Of a DNA stretch of 64,000 nucleotides, positions 19,229 to 27,988 are shown one piece after another; position 1 is the first letter of the stretch; every line of letters starts with the position of its first letter. The notes beneath the pieces are model-generated. The model was not told the DNA's origin, made no database searches, and saw only the letters and a list, made by a program, of their open reading frames with translations. Source of the DNA: Arthrobacter sp. N199823 (lineage in GTDB: Bacteria > Actinomycetota > Actinomycetes > Actinomycetales > Micrococcaceae); assembly GCF_002929705.1 (NCBI RefSeq), contig NZ_PJIN01000010.1, positions 49,044-113,043 of the forward strand, written 5' to 3'. A program made the position numbers and the translations under genes.

Positions 19229-19807
19229 TTAGCCGTTGTTTCTAGGGCGTCGTTGTGGCAGCAAGGTCACGCCGTCGGGCACTGGAGGCAGGCCCGTAAA
19301 GGTGCACACGATGTCCACCCAGGCATCCAAGTGCGCACTCATGTCCCGGCCCTCGGGTGTCCATGAGGCTCGTAACTCAATGTCAATGGAATCCGGTCGA
19401 GATGCCAGTGAGCCGTACGATTCCGAGAGGATGCGTGTGGCAGTACCGCCGGCGTTGCTGTACCGGGCGCGGTGCTCTTCGAGGGATTCGACCAGCCACG
19501 CCCAGGCAACGTTGCCCAGTAGGGAGTCGTTGCCAATGTCTGGCTCGAGCTGCGCCCGAATGTACGTGACAATCCGGAAGGTGCCGCCCCAGAGATCGGA
19601 GCCGTCGGGGTCATGTAAAAGGATGAAGCGGCCCGTGGCCAGTTCCTCGCCCTCTACGAGGACTTCGGCACCAAGGGCTACGCGATAAGGGGCCAGCCGG
19701 ACGGGAGCCGGTACTTCCGTTAGCGTCAGCTCACTGCGATGCGGGGCAGCGCGCAATCCGGCCAAGGCTTCTTTGAAGTCAGCAGGTAGCTGGAGATCGT
19801 GGCTCAC
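19229..19807 (-). CDS. DUF3000 domain-containing protein
   Basis: The 192-residue soluble protein matches the actinobacterial DUF3000 family. Features are the N-terminal FKEALAGLRAAPHRSELTLTEVPAPVRLAPY segment split across a GAEV strand, and the conserved GRFILLHDPDG and WGGTFRIVTYIRA. It starts with GTG and lies 81 bases upstream of RNase D on the same strand, so co-transcription is likely. No function is established for the family to my knowledge, and linkage to RNase D hints at RNA metabolism only by association. Confidence 0.85.
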   Translation of the reverse strand: MSHDLQLPADFKEALAGLRAAPHRSELTLTEVPAPVRLAPYRVALGAEVLVEGEELATGRFILLHDPDGSDLWGGTFRIVTYIRAQLEPDIGNDSLLGNVAWAWLVESLEEHRARYSNAGGTATRILSESYGSLASRPDSIDIELRASWTPEGRDMSAHLDAWVDIVCTFTGLPPVPDGVTLLPQRRPRNNG

Positions 19808-19922
19808 ATCTGCAGGCTACGACCGGAGGGGGTCAAAGTGAGGAAGGCGCGCCGGATCGGCCGGTTCTGACGCGCCGGACGGGTGCAGCTGCACCAGTCC
19901 AGCGCGCCAACAAGGACCGCTG

Positions 19923-20981
19923 CTAGCCCTGAAGTTCCTTACGAACTGCAGCTGCAAACATGTCAATGTCCGCTTCTGTGGTGTCGAAGGAACACATCCA
20001 GCGAACTTCTCGTGCCGCCGGATCCCAGTCGTAGAACTTGAAGTCCTGGCGCAGCCGGTCAGCCACGCCCTCGGGCAGAATGGCGAAGATTCCGTTGGAT
20101 TCGGTGGCCTGGGTGCACTGCACACCTGGCAAATCCTCCACAGCAGCCCGCAGCTTCGCCGCCATGGCGTTGGCATGGCCAGCCGAACGCAGCCAGAGAT
20201 CATCGCGGAGCAGCGCCAGCACCTGGGCTGAAATGAAGCGCATCTTGGAGGCCAGCTGCATGTTCATCTTGCGCAGGTAAATGAGTCCGTCGGCCGCGGT
20301 CGGGTTCAGCGCCACAATGACTTCGCCAAACATGATGCCGTTCTTGGTCCCACCAAAAGACAGCACGTCAACGCCGGCATCGGAGGTGAATTCGCGCACC
20401 GGAACACCCAAGTAGGCAGCCGCATTCGCCAACCGGGCACCATCCATGTGGACCTTCATGCCCAAGGAATGGGCGTGATCGCAGATGGCGCGGACTTCCT
20501 CCGGGGTGTAGCAGGTGCCCAGTTCGGTGGTCTGCGTGATGGACACGGCCAGCGGCTGGGCGCGGTGCTCGTCACCAAAACCCCACGCTTCCATGTCGAT
20601 GAGTTCCGGGGTGAGTTTGCCATCGGGGGTAGGGACGCTGAGCAGTTTCATCCCGCCCACGCGCTCCGGGGCACCATTTTCGTCGTTGTTGATGTGGGCC
20701 GTGGCCGCGCACACCACAGCACCCCAGCGCGGCAGCAACGACTGCAGACCCACCACATTGGCGCCCGTGCCGTTAAACACGGGGAACACGTCCACTTCTT
20801 TTCCGAAGAGTGTGCTCATCTCCTCGCGCAGCCGGGCGGTGTACACATCCTCGCCGTACGCCGTCTGGTGCCCACCATTGGCTGCGACCAGGGCTTCAAG
20901 GACTTCCGGGTGGATGCCGGAGTAGTTATCTGAGGCGAAACTGCTCACAGAGGGGTCATGGAGTTGTGCGTCGAAGTTCAC
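19923..20981 (-). CDS. Low-specificity L-threonine aldolase-like PLP enzyme
   Basis: This 352-residue fold-type I PLP enzyme resembles low-specificity threonine aldolases, which cleave beta-hydroxy amino acids such as threonine to glycine and an aldehyde. The N-terminus FASDNYSGIHPEVLEAL and the Schiff-base lysine K213 in FGGTKNG are diagnostic, and HMDGARLANA provides the PLP-binding aspartate. The GTG start is chosen because it follows GAAAGG and lies 13 bases after the SDR stop. The frame stays open upstream into the SDR gene, but that part lacks homology. It is the last gene of the DUF6421-SDR-aldolase unit. Confidence 0.9.
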   Translation of the reverse strand: MNFDAQLHDPSVSSFASDNYSGIHPEVLEALVAANGGHQTAYGEDVYTARLREEMSTLFGKEVDVFPVFNGTGANVVGLQSLLPRWGAVVCAATAHINNDENGAPERVGGMKLLSVPTPDGKLTPELIDMEAWGFGDEHRAQPLAVSITQTTELGTCYTPEEVRAICDHAHSLGMKVHMDGARLANAAAYLGVPVREFTSDAGVDVLSFGGTKNGIMFGEVIVALNPTAADGLIYLRKMNMQLASKMRFISAQVLALLRDDLWLRSAGHANAMAAKLRAAVEDLPGVQCTQATESNGIFAILPEGVADRLRQDFKFYDWDPAAREVRWMCSFDTTEADIDMFAAAVRKELQG

Positions 20982-20994
20982 GATGCCTTTCAGG

Positions 20995-21744
20995 TTATGA
21001 GTTGCTGTCAAGAATAATGCGTGCACCGTTGAGCTGCGCACCTGGTGTGCTGAAGAGCTCCGCCACGGCCGCCCCAAGTACGGAGACGTCAGTGAATCCG
21101 GGGAAGCGGCGTTCGGGGGAGCGGGCGCGCATGGCATCATCGAGCAGAGCTTTCACCACAAGTACGACGCCGGCCGCCCCACCTTCCGTGGACCCTACGC
21201 CGGCCGCTGTCCCTGCTCCAGACTCGGAACCGGTCCCAGCCGCGAAACCAGCAGCCACCGAGCGCAGCCATGTTTCCGCCGCCGCCTTGATCGAGGCGTA
21301 GTTGGCGTCACCAGCGCCTGGGGCGGTCACGGTAGTGGAGGAGACAATGGCCAGCCGGCCCACAGGTGAGGCCGCCAGATCGTCGTAGAACGCCCGGCTC
21401 GTGGTGCGCAGCGTGGTCAACACGGTGGTGTGCAGGAAATCCCAATCGGCGTCGCTTTGACCCGTGATCCCCTTCCCGCCTCGCCAACCGCCCACCAGAT
21501 GGATCAGGCCGTCCACGGGCCCGAAGCCCTCGTGGATGTCGGCCACCAGATCGGCCACGTCGTCGGGATCGGCCAAATTGCACACCAGGGGGACGGCACC
21601 GGGGGTGAGTTCGGCCGCCGCCCGGATCCGTCCGGCGTCGGACCCTACACTCAGCACACGCATACCAGCGCCAAGCAGGGCGCGAGCCACAGCGACACCG
21701 GCGGCACTGCTGCCGCCGGCGATCACTACCAAAGGACTGTTCAT
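20995..21744 (-). CDS. Short-chain dehydrogenase/reductase (SDR) with glycine/alanine-rich insertion
   Basis: The 249-residue protein has a Rossmann N-terminus with GGSSAAG in place of the usual TGxxxGIG, LVGGW in place of NNAG, and the catalytic pair in NYASIK. Directly after the catalytic helix there is a low-complexity Gly/Ala/Ser/Thr stretch of about 28 residues, where SDRs usually have the short RVN-x-PG segment; it is probably disordered. The substrate is unknown. A GTG at 21762 directly after the DUF6421 stop is an alternative start. It sits between DUF6421 and the aldolase gene, with no room for separate promoters. Confidence 0.85.
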   Translation of the reverse strand: MNSPLVVIAGGSSAAGVAVARALLGAGMRVLSVGSDAGRIRAAAELTPGAVPLVCNLADPDDVADLVADIHEGFGPVDGLIHLVGGWRGGKGITGQSDADWDFLHTTVLTTLRTTSRAFYDDLAASPVGRLAIVSSTTVTAPGAGDANYASIKAAAETWLRSVAAGFAAGTGSESGAGTAAGVGSTEGGAAGVVLVVKALLDDAMRARSPERRFPGFTDVSVLGAAVAELFSTPGAQLNGARIILDSNS

Positions 21745-21762
21745 GCCACCAACACTACCCAC

Positions 21763-23148
21763 CTAAGCGGCGCTGGTGCCGGTCATGCCAGCCGTGGAAT
21801 TGATGACGGCGCGCATCTTCTTATCCAGCGCTTCGTAGAACATGGAGAGCGGGAATTCATCATCCATGACCTGATCGGTGATCTCGCGCAGCGGCGCCGC
21901 CAAGGGCAGCGCAGCAGGACCCTTCGCCCAGGTGGATGCCGGGTTCGGGGTAAGCGTGGCCGAGACCAGCTCATACGCGGCCAGCCAATGTGCCAGCTTG
22001 GGCCGGTCGATCGAGCGCCAGTACAGCTCCTCGATTTCATGTCCCAGCGCGATCACTACTGCCGGCACCTCTGCCCAGTCAATGGTCAACTTGGTGTCGG
22101 TCCAGTGCAGAACATGGTGCTGGTGCAGCCACGCAAACAGCAACTGCCCTCCCAGCCCGTCGTAGTTTCGAACGCGCGTTCCGGTGATGGCAAAACGGAA
22201 AATCCTGTCAAAAATGACAGCATATTGGACCAGTTTGGCGTGCTTGCGAGCCTCGGGGGAGGCGCTCAAATCAGCCTCCACGGCCACCGATTCGCGGTAG
22301 GCAGTGAGATCGCAGCGCAGTTCCTCCAGCGAATACAGGAAGTACGGCATGCGCTGCTTGATCATGAACGGGTCAAACGGCAAATCGCCGCGCATGTGGG
22401 TCCTGTCATGGATGAGGTCCCACATGATGAACGTTTCCTGCGTCAGGGATTGGTTCTCCAGAAGTTCGACGGCATCCGCTGGCAATTCCAGCCGGGTCAC
22501 CTCAGCGGCCGCCTGGACCACGCGGCGGAACCGGGCTGCCTCGCGGTCCTGGAAAATGGCCCCCCAGGTGAAGGTGGGGGTTTCTCGGACAGAGACGCTT
22601 TCCGGGAACAGGACGGCGGAGTTGCTGTCATAACCAGGGGTGAAATCTATGAAGCGAAGCGGAACAAAGAGCTTGTTGGAGTAGCTGCCAGCTTCCAGCT
22701 CGCCAATGAATTCTGGCCAGAGGGTTTCCACCAGCACGGCCTCCACGAATCGGGACGTGGAGCCGTTCTGCGTGTACATAGGGAACACCACCAAATGCCC
22801 CAGTCCGTCGATGCGGTTCTCCTGCGGGTTGAACGCCAACAGGGAATCCAGGAAGTCAGGGACGCCCAGGCCCGCCGCGACCCAGTTGTTGAAGTCGGCC
22901 ACGGCCAGCTCCAAATAGCGGGCGTCATGCGGGAAGTGCGGGGCCAGGGCGTCCATGGACGCGGTGATGGTGGCGATCAGTGCCGTTGCGGTGCCGTGAT
23001 CGCCCGCCACCGGCACGGAACCGTCCTTGATCTGCAACTGCTGCAAATCCGTGGCGGCCGCTTTCAGCGCAAGCCACGCAGGGCTCTTGGCCACGTCGGC
23101 ATAGTTGAAAGTGCTGGTGGCGTTGCTGCTGTCCATCATGAGGGTCAT
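21763..23148 (-). CDS. DUF6421 family protein
   Basis: A 461-residue soluble protein that I assign, from memory of the family and its gene context, to DUF6421. No function is established. The central region holds IHDRTH (H247 and H251) and, some 25 residues later, EELRCD (E275, E276, R278, D280), a spacing and composition suggestive of a metal site. A second acidic/histidine segment, ALGHEIEELYWRS, begins near residue 367. AAGGA lies eight bases before the ATG. It is the first gene of a tight unit with an SDR and a threonine-aldolase-like enzyme, which points to small-molecule metabolism. Confidence 0.75.
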   Translation of the reverse strand: MTLMMDSSNATSTFNYADVAKSPAWLALKAAATDLQQLQIKDGSVPVAGDHGTATALIATITASMDALAPHFPHDARYLELAVADFNNWVAAGLGVPDFLDSLLAFNPQENRIDGLGHLVVFPMYTQNGSTSRFVEAVLVETLWPEFIGELEAGSYSNKLFVPLRFIDFTPGYDSNSAVLFPESVSVRETPTFTWGAIFQDREAARFRRVVQAAAEVTRLELPADAVELLENQSLTQETFIMWDLIHDRTHMRGDLPFDPFMIKQRMPYFLYSLEELRCDLTAYRESVAVEADLSASPEARKHAKLVQYAVIFDRIFRFAITGTRVRNYDGLGGQLLFAWLHQHHVLHWTDTKLTIDWAEVPAVVIALGHEIEELYWRSIDRPKLAHWLAAYELVSATLTPNPASTWAKGPAALPLAAPLREITDQVMDDEFPLSMFYEALDKKMRAVINSTAGMTGTSAA

Positions 23149-23274
23149 GGCCGGCGTCCTTGGCTCGTCGGGTACCGGATGAAAACCGGTGAGATTAAAT
23201 CCGAGCGTAGCAATGGAATAGCAAGGCTAATGCAAAAACGGCCTGAGCATAAGAGACTCTTGGTCTCGGTGGCT

Positions 23275-23739
23275 TTAGGGCGCTTCTGGCGACAGTTCCC
23301 GTGGGCCCTCACGCAAGGTCATGGAGATGGAATTAATGCAGAAGCGTTCATCCGTTGGTGTGTCGTAGCCTTCACCCTTGAACAAGTGACCCAGGTGCGA
23401 ATCACAGGACATGCAGCGCACCTCGATGCGTTCCATCCCCAGAGATTTATCGTGCAGGTACCGCACAGAGCCGTCTGCCAACGGCGCAAAGAAGGACGGC
23501 CAGCCGCAGTGCGAGGAGAACTTTTCCTTGGACGTGAAAAGTTCAGCGCCGCAGGCACGGCATTCGTACACGCCTTCCTGCATGGAGTCCCAGTACTCCC
23601 CGGTAAAGGGACGTTCGGTGCCGGCTTGGCGCAGCACCTGATACTCGGCCGGGGTGAGTTCTTCACGCCACTGCGCATCACTCTTGACAACGGCGGGGGC
23701 AACGGGCACGGCGGAATTCTCAGAACTGTTCATATTCAT
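23275..23739 (-). CDS. msrB: Peptide-methionine (R)-S-oxide reductase
   Basis: The 154-residue enzyme repairs methionine-R-sulfoxide in oxidised proteins. Zinc-binding cysteines C60/C63 (CRACG) and C109/C112 (CMSCD) and the catalytic cysteine C134 in RFCINS are all present, and the GWPSF motif binds substrate. It lies 8 bases after the stop of the 163-residue gene and is probably co-transcribed with it. An in-frame ATG two codons later is an alternative start. Confidence 0.95.
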   Translation of the reverse strand: MNMNSSENSAVPVAPAVVKSDAQWREELTPAEYQVLRQAGTERPFTGEYWDSMQEGVYECRACGAELFTSKEKFSSHCGWPSFFAPLADGSVRYLHDKSLGMERIEVRCMSCDSHLGHLFKGEGYDTPTDERFCINSISMTLREGPRELSPEAP

Positions 23740-23747
23740 GTCAACGT

Positions 23748-24239
23748 TCAGGAGTCGCCAATAAATCCCGAATCCGAGTACAAATGCAAAACCGGCAGCC
23801 CCAGCTTGCGTTGTGCCTGATGAGCCCAGTCCTGGCGGAAGGTGTCGGCCACGGCATGCGGGCGGGTAATCACCACTGCTTGCCGGGCATCAGCTTCGGT
23901 GACCTTGGCAACCAAGGAGGCAACGGCGTCGCCCTCGGCAACAGCGCCTGTTGCCGTAACGCCCGCGTCTGCGAGCACTGCCAAGGAGGTGGCAAGGGTT
24001 TGCGCAGCCTCGGTTTGGACCGTGTCGGCATCCGGCTTCTCGCGGAATTCACGCAGGGCGCCGGGCACATCAAGCATGGTCAGTTGGTCGATCACGTCCA
24101 CGAAGAGGTTCCGATGCGTGTCCGCCGGCACCAGCAGCACCAGCTCCACATCGTCCCCCGGTTCATAAAGGTTCGTGATATTCGCTACGTCCGTGGACGT
24201 CAGGGGTTCTTCGGTCAGAATGATGATTGTCTCGCTCAT
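23748..24239 (-). CDS. Conserved hypothetical protein (possible universal-stress-like fold)
   Basis: The 163-residue protein is soluble and acidic, with alternating hydrophobic strands and helices: IIILTEEP, VELVLLVPADTH, QAVVITRPHAVADTFRQDWA and LGLPVLHLYS. This resembles a compact alpha/beta nucleotide-binding fold such as UspA, but no clear ATP-binding GxxG(S/T) motif is seen. It heads a two-gene unit with msrB, suggesting a link to oxidative stress. It is divergent from the alpha/beta hydrolase gene, with about 120 bp between starts for two promoters. Confidence 0.6.
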   Translation of the reverse strand: MSETIIILTEEPLTSTDVANITNLYEPGDDVELVLLVPADTHRNLFVDVIDQLTMLDVPGALREFREKPDADTVQTEAAQTLATSLAVLADAGVTATGAVAEGDAVASLVAKVTEADARQAVVITRPHAVADTFRQDWAHQAQRKLGLPVLHLYSDSGFIGDS

Positions 24240-24361
24240 TGCACCAGCTTAGGCGTCCATGCACCATAAACAATGGCAGGGCTCAAAGTTGTGCGAAGAA
24301 AGTTACGAATGTCCCCGGTGTGCCGCTCGACGGGCCGCCGGGCAGTGGGCACAATGGTGGC

Positions 24362-25579
24362 ATGGCTACCTCTTCGCAGCAGTCCAATCCCTGGCTCAAG
24401 TGGGGTGCCCTCGGTGCCGCCGCAGCCGGGGCCTCCGCCGTAGTAGTGGTGACGGCAACATCAGCCCTGGCCGCCTACTTTGCCCGACGCATCGTGACGC
24501 CGGAGAAGCAGCGCGCTGACGATGTGGCCGTCCTGGCCGTCATCTCCGACGGTCCCACACTGCAGATCGTGCTCGAAGCCACCCCGGATACCATCATTGA
24601 AGGCACCTACGGGCTGTTCTTCAACAACAGTGCCGCCCACGCGGTAATTGGCCGGATCCTCTCCTACGTCCCGCGCGAAGGCAGCGTCACCCGCGAGGTC
24701 CTCTCCGTCCACGGCGGCGAGCTGCGGACCGCCACGGCCGGTTGGTGGTCCGGCAATCTCTACTCCCATCCCGAGGAAATGGGGCTGGCGTTCGAGGACG
24801 TAACCCTCAATCTTCCCGACGGTCCCGCCCCCGCTTGGCTGTTGCCGGCCCAATCACCCGGAGCCACGTGGGCCATCATGGTGCACGGCCGTGGCGCCAC
24901 CCGTAGCGAGGGTCTGCGCGCGGTCCCCACCGCTCACCGTCTGGGTATGAATGCCCTCTTGATTTCTTATAGGAACGACGGCGATGCCCCCGCCGCACGG
25001 GACGGCCGGTATGGGTTGGGGGTCACCGAGTGGGCCGATGTTGAGGTAGCTATTGAGTACGCCATTGCCCACGGCGCCAAGGATGTGGTGCTGTTTGGCA
25101 ACTCCATGGGCGGGGCCATCAGCTTGCAAACAGCGGATGTGGCCCGGAACCGCAAACATGTTCTGGCGCTCGTGTTGGATGCTCCCGTCATCAACTGGGT
25201 TAACGTCTTGGCACATCAGGCGCAGCTGAACCGCATCCCGAACTTCATTGGTCAGTATGGCGCAGTGATGCTCACGCACCCGCTGGGGCGGCGGATCACG
25301 GGCTTGGCTGCGCCCGTGGATCTCAAGAGCATGGATTGGGTGACACGAGCCGTGGAGTTGCGGACGCCGTCCTTGATTCTGCACAGCATTGACGATGACT
25401 TTGTGCCTTATGAACCCACCGCGGAACTGGCAAAGCGGAATCCCGAAATGGTGACTTTTGAACCGTTCTCCAAGGCCCGGCACACGAAGGAATGGAACGT
25501 GGACCCGGAGCGGTGGGAAAGCGTCGTGGAAACCTGGCTGGCACCCCGCTTGGGTCAGCACAGTCTGCCCCGCAGTTAG
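24362..25579 (+). CDS. Alpha/beta hydrolase, membrane-anchored
   Basis: The 405-residue protein has an N-terminal hydrophobic segment (about residues 10-35), probably a membrane anchor or uncleaved signal. An alpha/beta hydrolase domain follows. The nucleophile elbow is GNSMGG, an oxyanion HGRG lies earlier, and a late aspartate (SIDDDFVPY) and histidine (KARHTKEW) complete the triad. The start is the ATG at 24362; the frame extends further upstream across the divergent gene but that part is not protein-like. The substrate is unknown. It faces the YbaK gene convergently. Confidence 0.85.
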   Translation: MATSSQQSNPWLKWGALGAAAAGASAVVVVTATSALAAYFARRIVTPEKQRADDVAVLAVISDGPTLQIVLEATPDTIIEGTYGLFFNNSAAHAVIGRILSYVPREGSVTREVLSVHGGELRTATAGWWSGNLYSHPEEMGLAFEDVTLNLPDGPAPAWLLPAQSPGATWAIMVHGRGATRSEGLRAVPTAHRLGMNALLISYRNDGDAPAARDGRYGLGVTEWADVEVAIEYAIAHGAKDVVLFGNSMGGAISLQTADVARNRKHVLALVLDAPVINWVNVLAHQAQLNRIPNFIGQYGAVMLTHPLGRRITGLAAPVDLKSMDWVTRAVELRTPSLILHSIDDDFVPYEPTAELAKRNPEMVTFEPFSKARHTKEWNVDPERWESVVETWLAPRLGQHSLPRS

Positions 25580-25666
25580 GTCTGCCGAGTAGTTTGGACC
25601 GTTGCGTTGGATACCAGTAACCAGTAACGTCTAGCGGCGCAGCGAGGTGGGCAGCAGCGCAGCTTG

Positions 25667-26173
25667 CTAGGGGCGCGTTGGGCTACCGATTTTTGCCGTT
25701 GTGGCCTTGGTAATGGTGATCAGATCCCTCGGGGCGAGCTCAATGTCGAAGCCGCGGCGGCCACCGGAAACCAGAATGGTCTGGTGGTCCAGCGCAGATT
25801 CATCCAGCACGGTGGGGGAGGGCTGGCGCTGGCCGATGGGCGAGATGCCCCCTAGGACATAGCCGGTGCGGCGTTGTGCAGCAGCGGGGTCCGCCATGGC
25901 GGCCTTCTTATGACCCAACGCTTGTGCCAAGGCCTTCAGATCCAGGGTTCCACTCACAGGCACAATAGCAACGGTCAGAGTTCCCGCCACATCCGTCATG
26001 AGGGTCTTGAACACCCGGGCCGGCTCGATCCCCAACACTGTGGCGGCCTCGATGCCGTAGTTGGTGTTACTGGGATCGTGGTCATAGGGGTGAGCGGTAA
26101 AACTAATACCAGATTTAGTGAGGGCGACTGTTGCCGGAGTGCCGGTGCCCGCGGCAGTGCTTTTCTTGGCCAT
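25667..26173 (-). CDS. ybaK: Cys-tRNA(Pro) deacylase (YbaK/EbsC family)
   Basis: A 168-residue trans-editing protein that hydrolyses Cys-tRNA(Pro) or related mischarged tRNAs. The family signature is visible in HPYDHDP, the lysine in ARVFKTLM, the VPVSGTLDLKALA region and the GYVLGGISPIGQ substrate loop. The ATG at 26173 was chosen because the region before it is not conserved; an ATG three codons upstream (26182) is also possible. Confidence 0.9.
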   Translation of the reverse strand: MAKKSTAAGTGTPATVALTKSGISFTAHPYDHDPSNTNYGIEAATVLGIEPARVFKTLMTDVAGTLTVAIVPVSGTLDLKALAQALGHKKAAMADPAAAQRRTGYVLGGISPIGQRQPSPTVLDESALDHQTILVSGGRRGFDIELAPRDLITITKATTAKIGSPTRP

Positions 26174-26297
26174 GGCTTCCATTATCGCAGCACAAAGCCC
26201 CGCCTCTCCGACGTGGTGTGTCAGGGAAACGGGGCCTTGAAGCAACAACGCAAGGCCAAGCGGTCCAGCTCAAACTGTCTAGCCGCGACGGCCCAGC

Positions 26298-26756
26298 CTA
26301 AGCGGCCGGGCGCAGCCCACCATTGATCTTGCGCTTGACGCGACCCAGCATGGCGGACATGCCGCGCATGCGCAGCGGTGAAATAGCGCGAGTCAGTCCC
26401 AACTGTTCGGGCATATCATCCGGTACGGCGAGGATCTCTGCGGCGGTCAAACCGTCAAGGCCCTCAAGCAAAACCGAGGCGAAGCCGCGCGTGGTGGGGG
26501 CCTCGGGCGGTGCCTGGAAGAACAGACGCACCACCTCGCCGTCGTCCGTCTTTTCTGACTCCACGGTCAAAAACAGTGGCGACTGGCATTCCACCACCTG
26601 CTCGAGGAGCTCGGGGTGATCCTTGAGCCGGTCCGGTAAGGGGGGCAGCGACTTGGAGAAGTCCAGCAGCAGTGTGAGCCGGTCCCGTTCCGTCAGTTCC
26701 TGGAAATCCTTGACGATCTCGGCCAATGCAGTTGGAAGGGCTTGTGAAGTAGTCAT
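26298..26756 (-). CDS. SufE family sulfur-acceptor protein
   Basis: The 152-residue protein belongs to the SufE/CsdE family, which accepts persulfide sulfur from a desulfurase and passes it to Fe-S assembly. The sulfur-accepting cysteine is C57 in VVECQSP, followed by the usual LFFQAPPEAPTTRGFASVL core. No SUF genes are nearby. The upstream gene on the same strand, 46 bases away, encodes a rhodanese-type sulfurtransferase, suggesting that these two exchange sulfur. Confidence 0.92.
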   Translation of the reverse strand: MTTSQALPTALAEIVKDFQELTERDRLTLLLDFSKSLPPLPDRLKDHPELLEQVVECQSPLFLTVESEKTDDGEVVRLFFQAPPEAPTTRGFASVLLEGLDGLTAAEILAVPDDMPEQLGLTRAISPLRMRGMSAMLGRVKRKINGGLRPAA

Positions 26757-26802
26757 CGACTAAAGCGTACGTTTCTTTTCTGTTGGGTGTAAAACGTGGA
26801 GG

Positions 26803-27726
26803 TTAGTTGGCCGAGGTGGGGAGTTCGCCGCGCTCGGTGCCCACGGCGATGGGAACGCGAACGGCGTTGCCCCACTCGGTCCAGGAACCGTCGTAGTTGC
26901 GAACGGTCTCGAAGCCCAGCAGGTACTTCAGTGCGAACCACGTGTGGCTGGATCGCTCGCCGATGCGGCAGTAAGCAACCACGTCATCGCCGGGAACCAA
27001 TCCGGCTTCGCCCAGGTACAGTGCCTCGAGTTCTTCGCGTGTGCGGTAGCTGCCGTCGTCGGCGGCGGCGCGGGCCCACGGGATGGAGGCGGCGGTGGGG
27101 ATGTGACCGCCACGCAGCGTGCCTTCCTGGGGGTAGGCCGGCATGTGGGTGCGTTCACCCGTGTATTCCTCGGTGGAACGGACATCGATGAGCGGCTTGC
27201 CCAGGTGCGCCAGGACGTCTTCCTTGTAAGCGCGGATGGGGGCGTCGTTGCGCTCCACCACCGGGTACTCGGAGGACGGCGTCACTGCGGTGGCCTCAGT
27301 GGTGAGCTCGCGGCCTTCGGCAATCCACTTGTCGCGGCCGCCGTCGAGCAGGCGAACATCTTCGTGACCGAACAGGGTGAAGACCCAGAGTGCATAGGCG
27401 GCCCACCAGTTGGACTTGTCCCCGTACACAATAACTGTGGAATCACGGGAGATGCCCTTGGCCTGGGCGAGCAGCGCAAAAGCCGCGCCGTCAATGTAGT
27501 CGCGAGTTACGTCGTCGTTCAGGTCCGTGTGCCAGTCAATTTTGACGGAACCGGGAATGTGACCGGTTTCGTACAGGAGCACGTCCTCATCGGATTCAAC
27601 CACCACGATGCGCCCGTCCGTTGCTGCGCCGTCGGCCAAGGCTTCGGCCAGCCATTTGGTGGAGACCAAGCGCTCCGGATGGGCGTATGCGGCGAACTTC
27701 TCGTTTGTTTCTACTGCAACTGGCAT
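26803..27726 (-). CDS. sseA: Tandem-domain thiosulfate/3-mercaptopyruvate sulfurtransferase
   Basis: The 307-residue protein has two rhodanese domains. The N-terminal one lacks a catalytic cysteine (YGDKSNWWA at the equivalent loop). The C-terminal one has C253 in YCRIGERSS; the CRIGER loop fits thiosulfate-type rhodaneses better than the CGSG(V/T) loop of mercaptopyruvate enzymes. The ATG follows AGGGG. It is transcribed with the SufE gene and divergently from zapE. Confidence 0.9.
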   Translation of the reverse strand: MPVAVETNEKFAAYAHPERLVSTKWLAEALADGAATDGRIVVVESDEDVLLYETGHIPGSVKIDWHTDLNDDVTRDYIDGAAFALLAQAKGISRDSTVIVYGDKSNWWAAYALWVFTLFGHEDVRLLDGGRDKWIAEGRELTTEATAVTPSSEYPVVERNDAPIRAYKEDVLAHLGKPLIDVRSTEEYTGERTHMPAYPQEGTLRGGHIPTAASIPWARAAADDGSYRTREELEALYLGEAGLVPGDDVVAYCRIGERSSHTWFALKYLLGFETVRNYDGSWTEWGNAVRVPIAVGTERGELPTSAN

Positions 27727-27988
27727 GATGCCCCTATCTCTTATGTCGACACTCAGAGCTGGTGCCGTCCGGGAATTCCGGGCCGTTTCCTCCAGCAGTG
27801 AGGGGAAGATTGGCCTGCCGCCTCACGAGTGGGCAGCAGCTGAACCTCTCAATCAGCGTAACCACCAGAGACCCCCAAAGCTTCCTTTCGTTAACGCAAC
27901 GCAATATGCCGTGGGTATTCTTAGGGAAGTGATGTGTGGGCTACATTTGATGGCCCGTTCAAAAATTCTTGATGATCGGAAATGTTTC
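27727..27988. other. Divergent intergenic region, sseA / zapE
   Basis: These 262 bases must hold promoters for both sseA (minus) and zapE (plus). I see no riboswitch, poly-cysteine leader frame or strong hairpin, and cannot place promoters with confidence. Confidence 0.5.

Noticed and set aside
21430-23820. 796-codon plus-strand open frame opposite the DUF6421-msrB genes
   Set aside because: It runs antisense to well-supported genes and is His/Gln/Gly-rich, a typical mirror reading of high-GC coding sequence.
27727-27950. Cysteine-attenuator leader peptide upstream of the sulfurtransferase
   Set aside because: I looked for a short frame with consecutive cysteine codons on the minus strand and found none.
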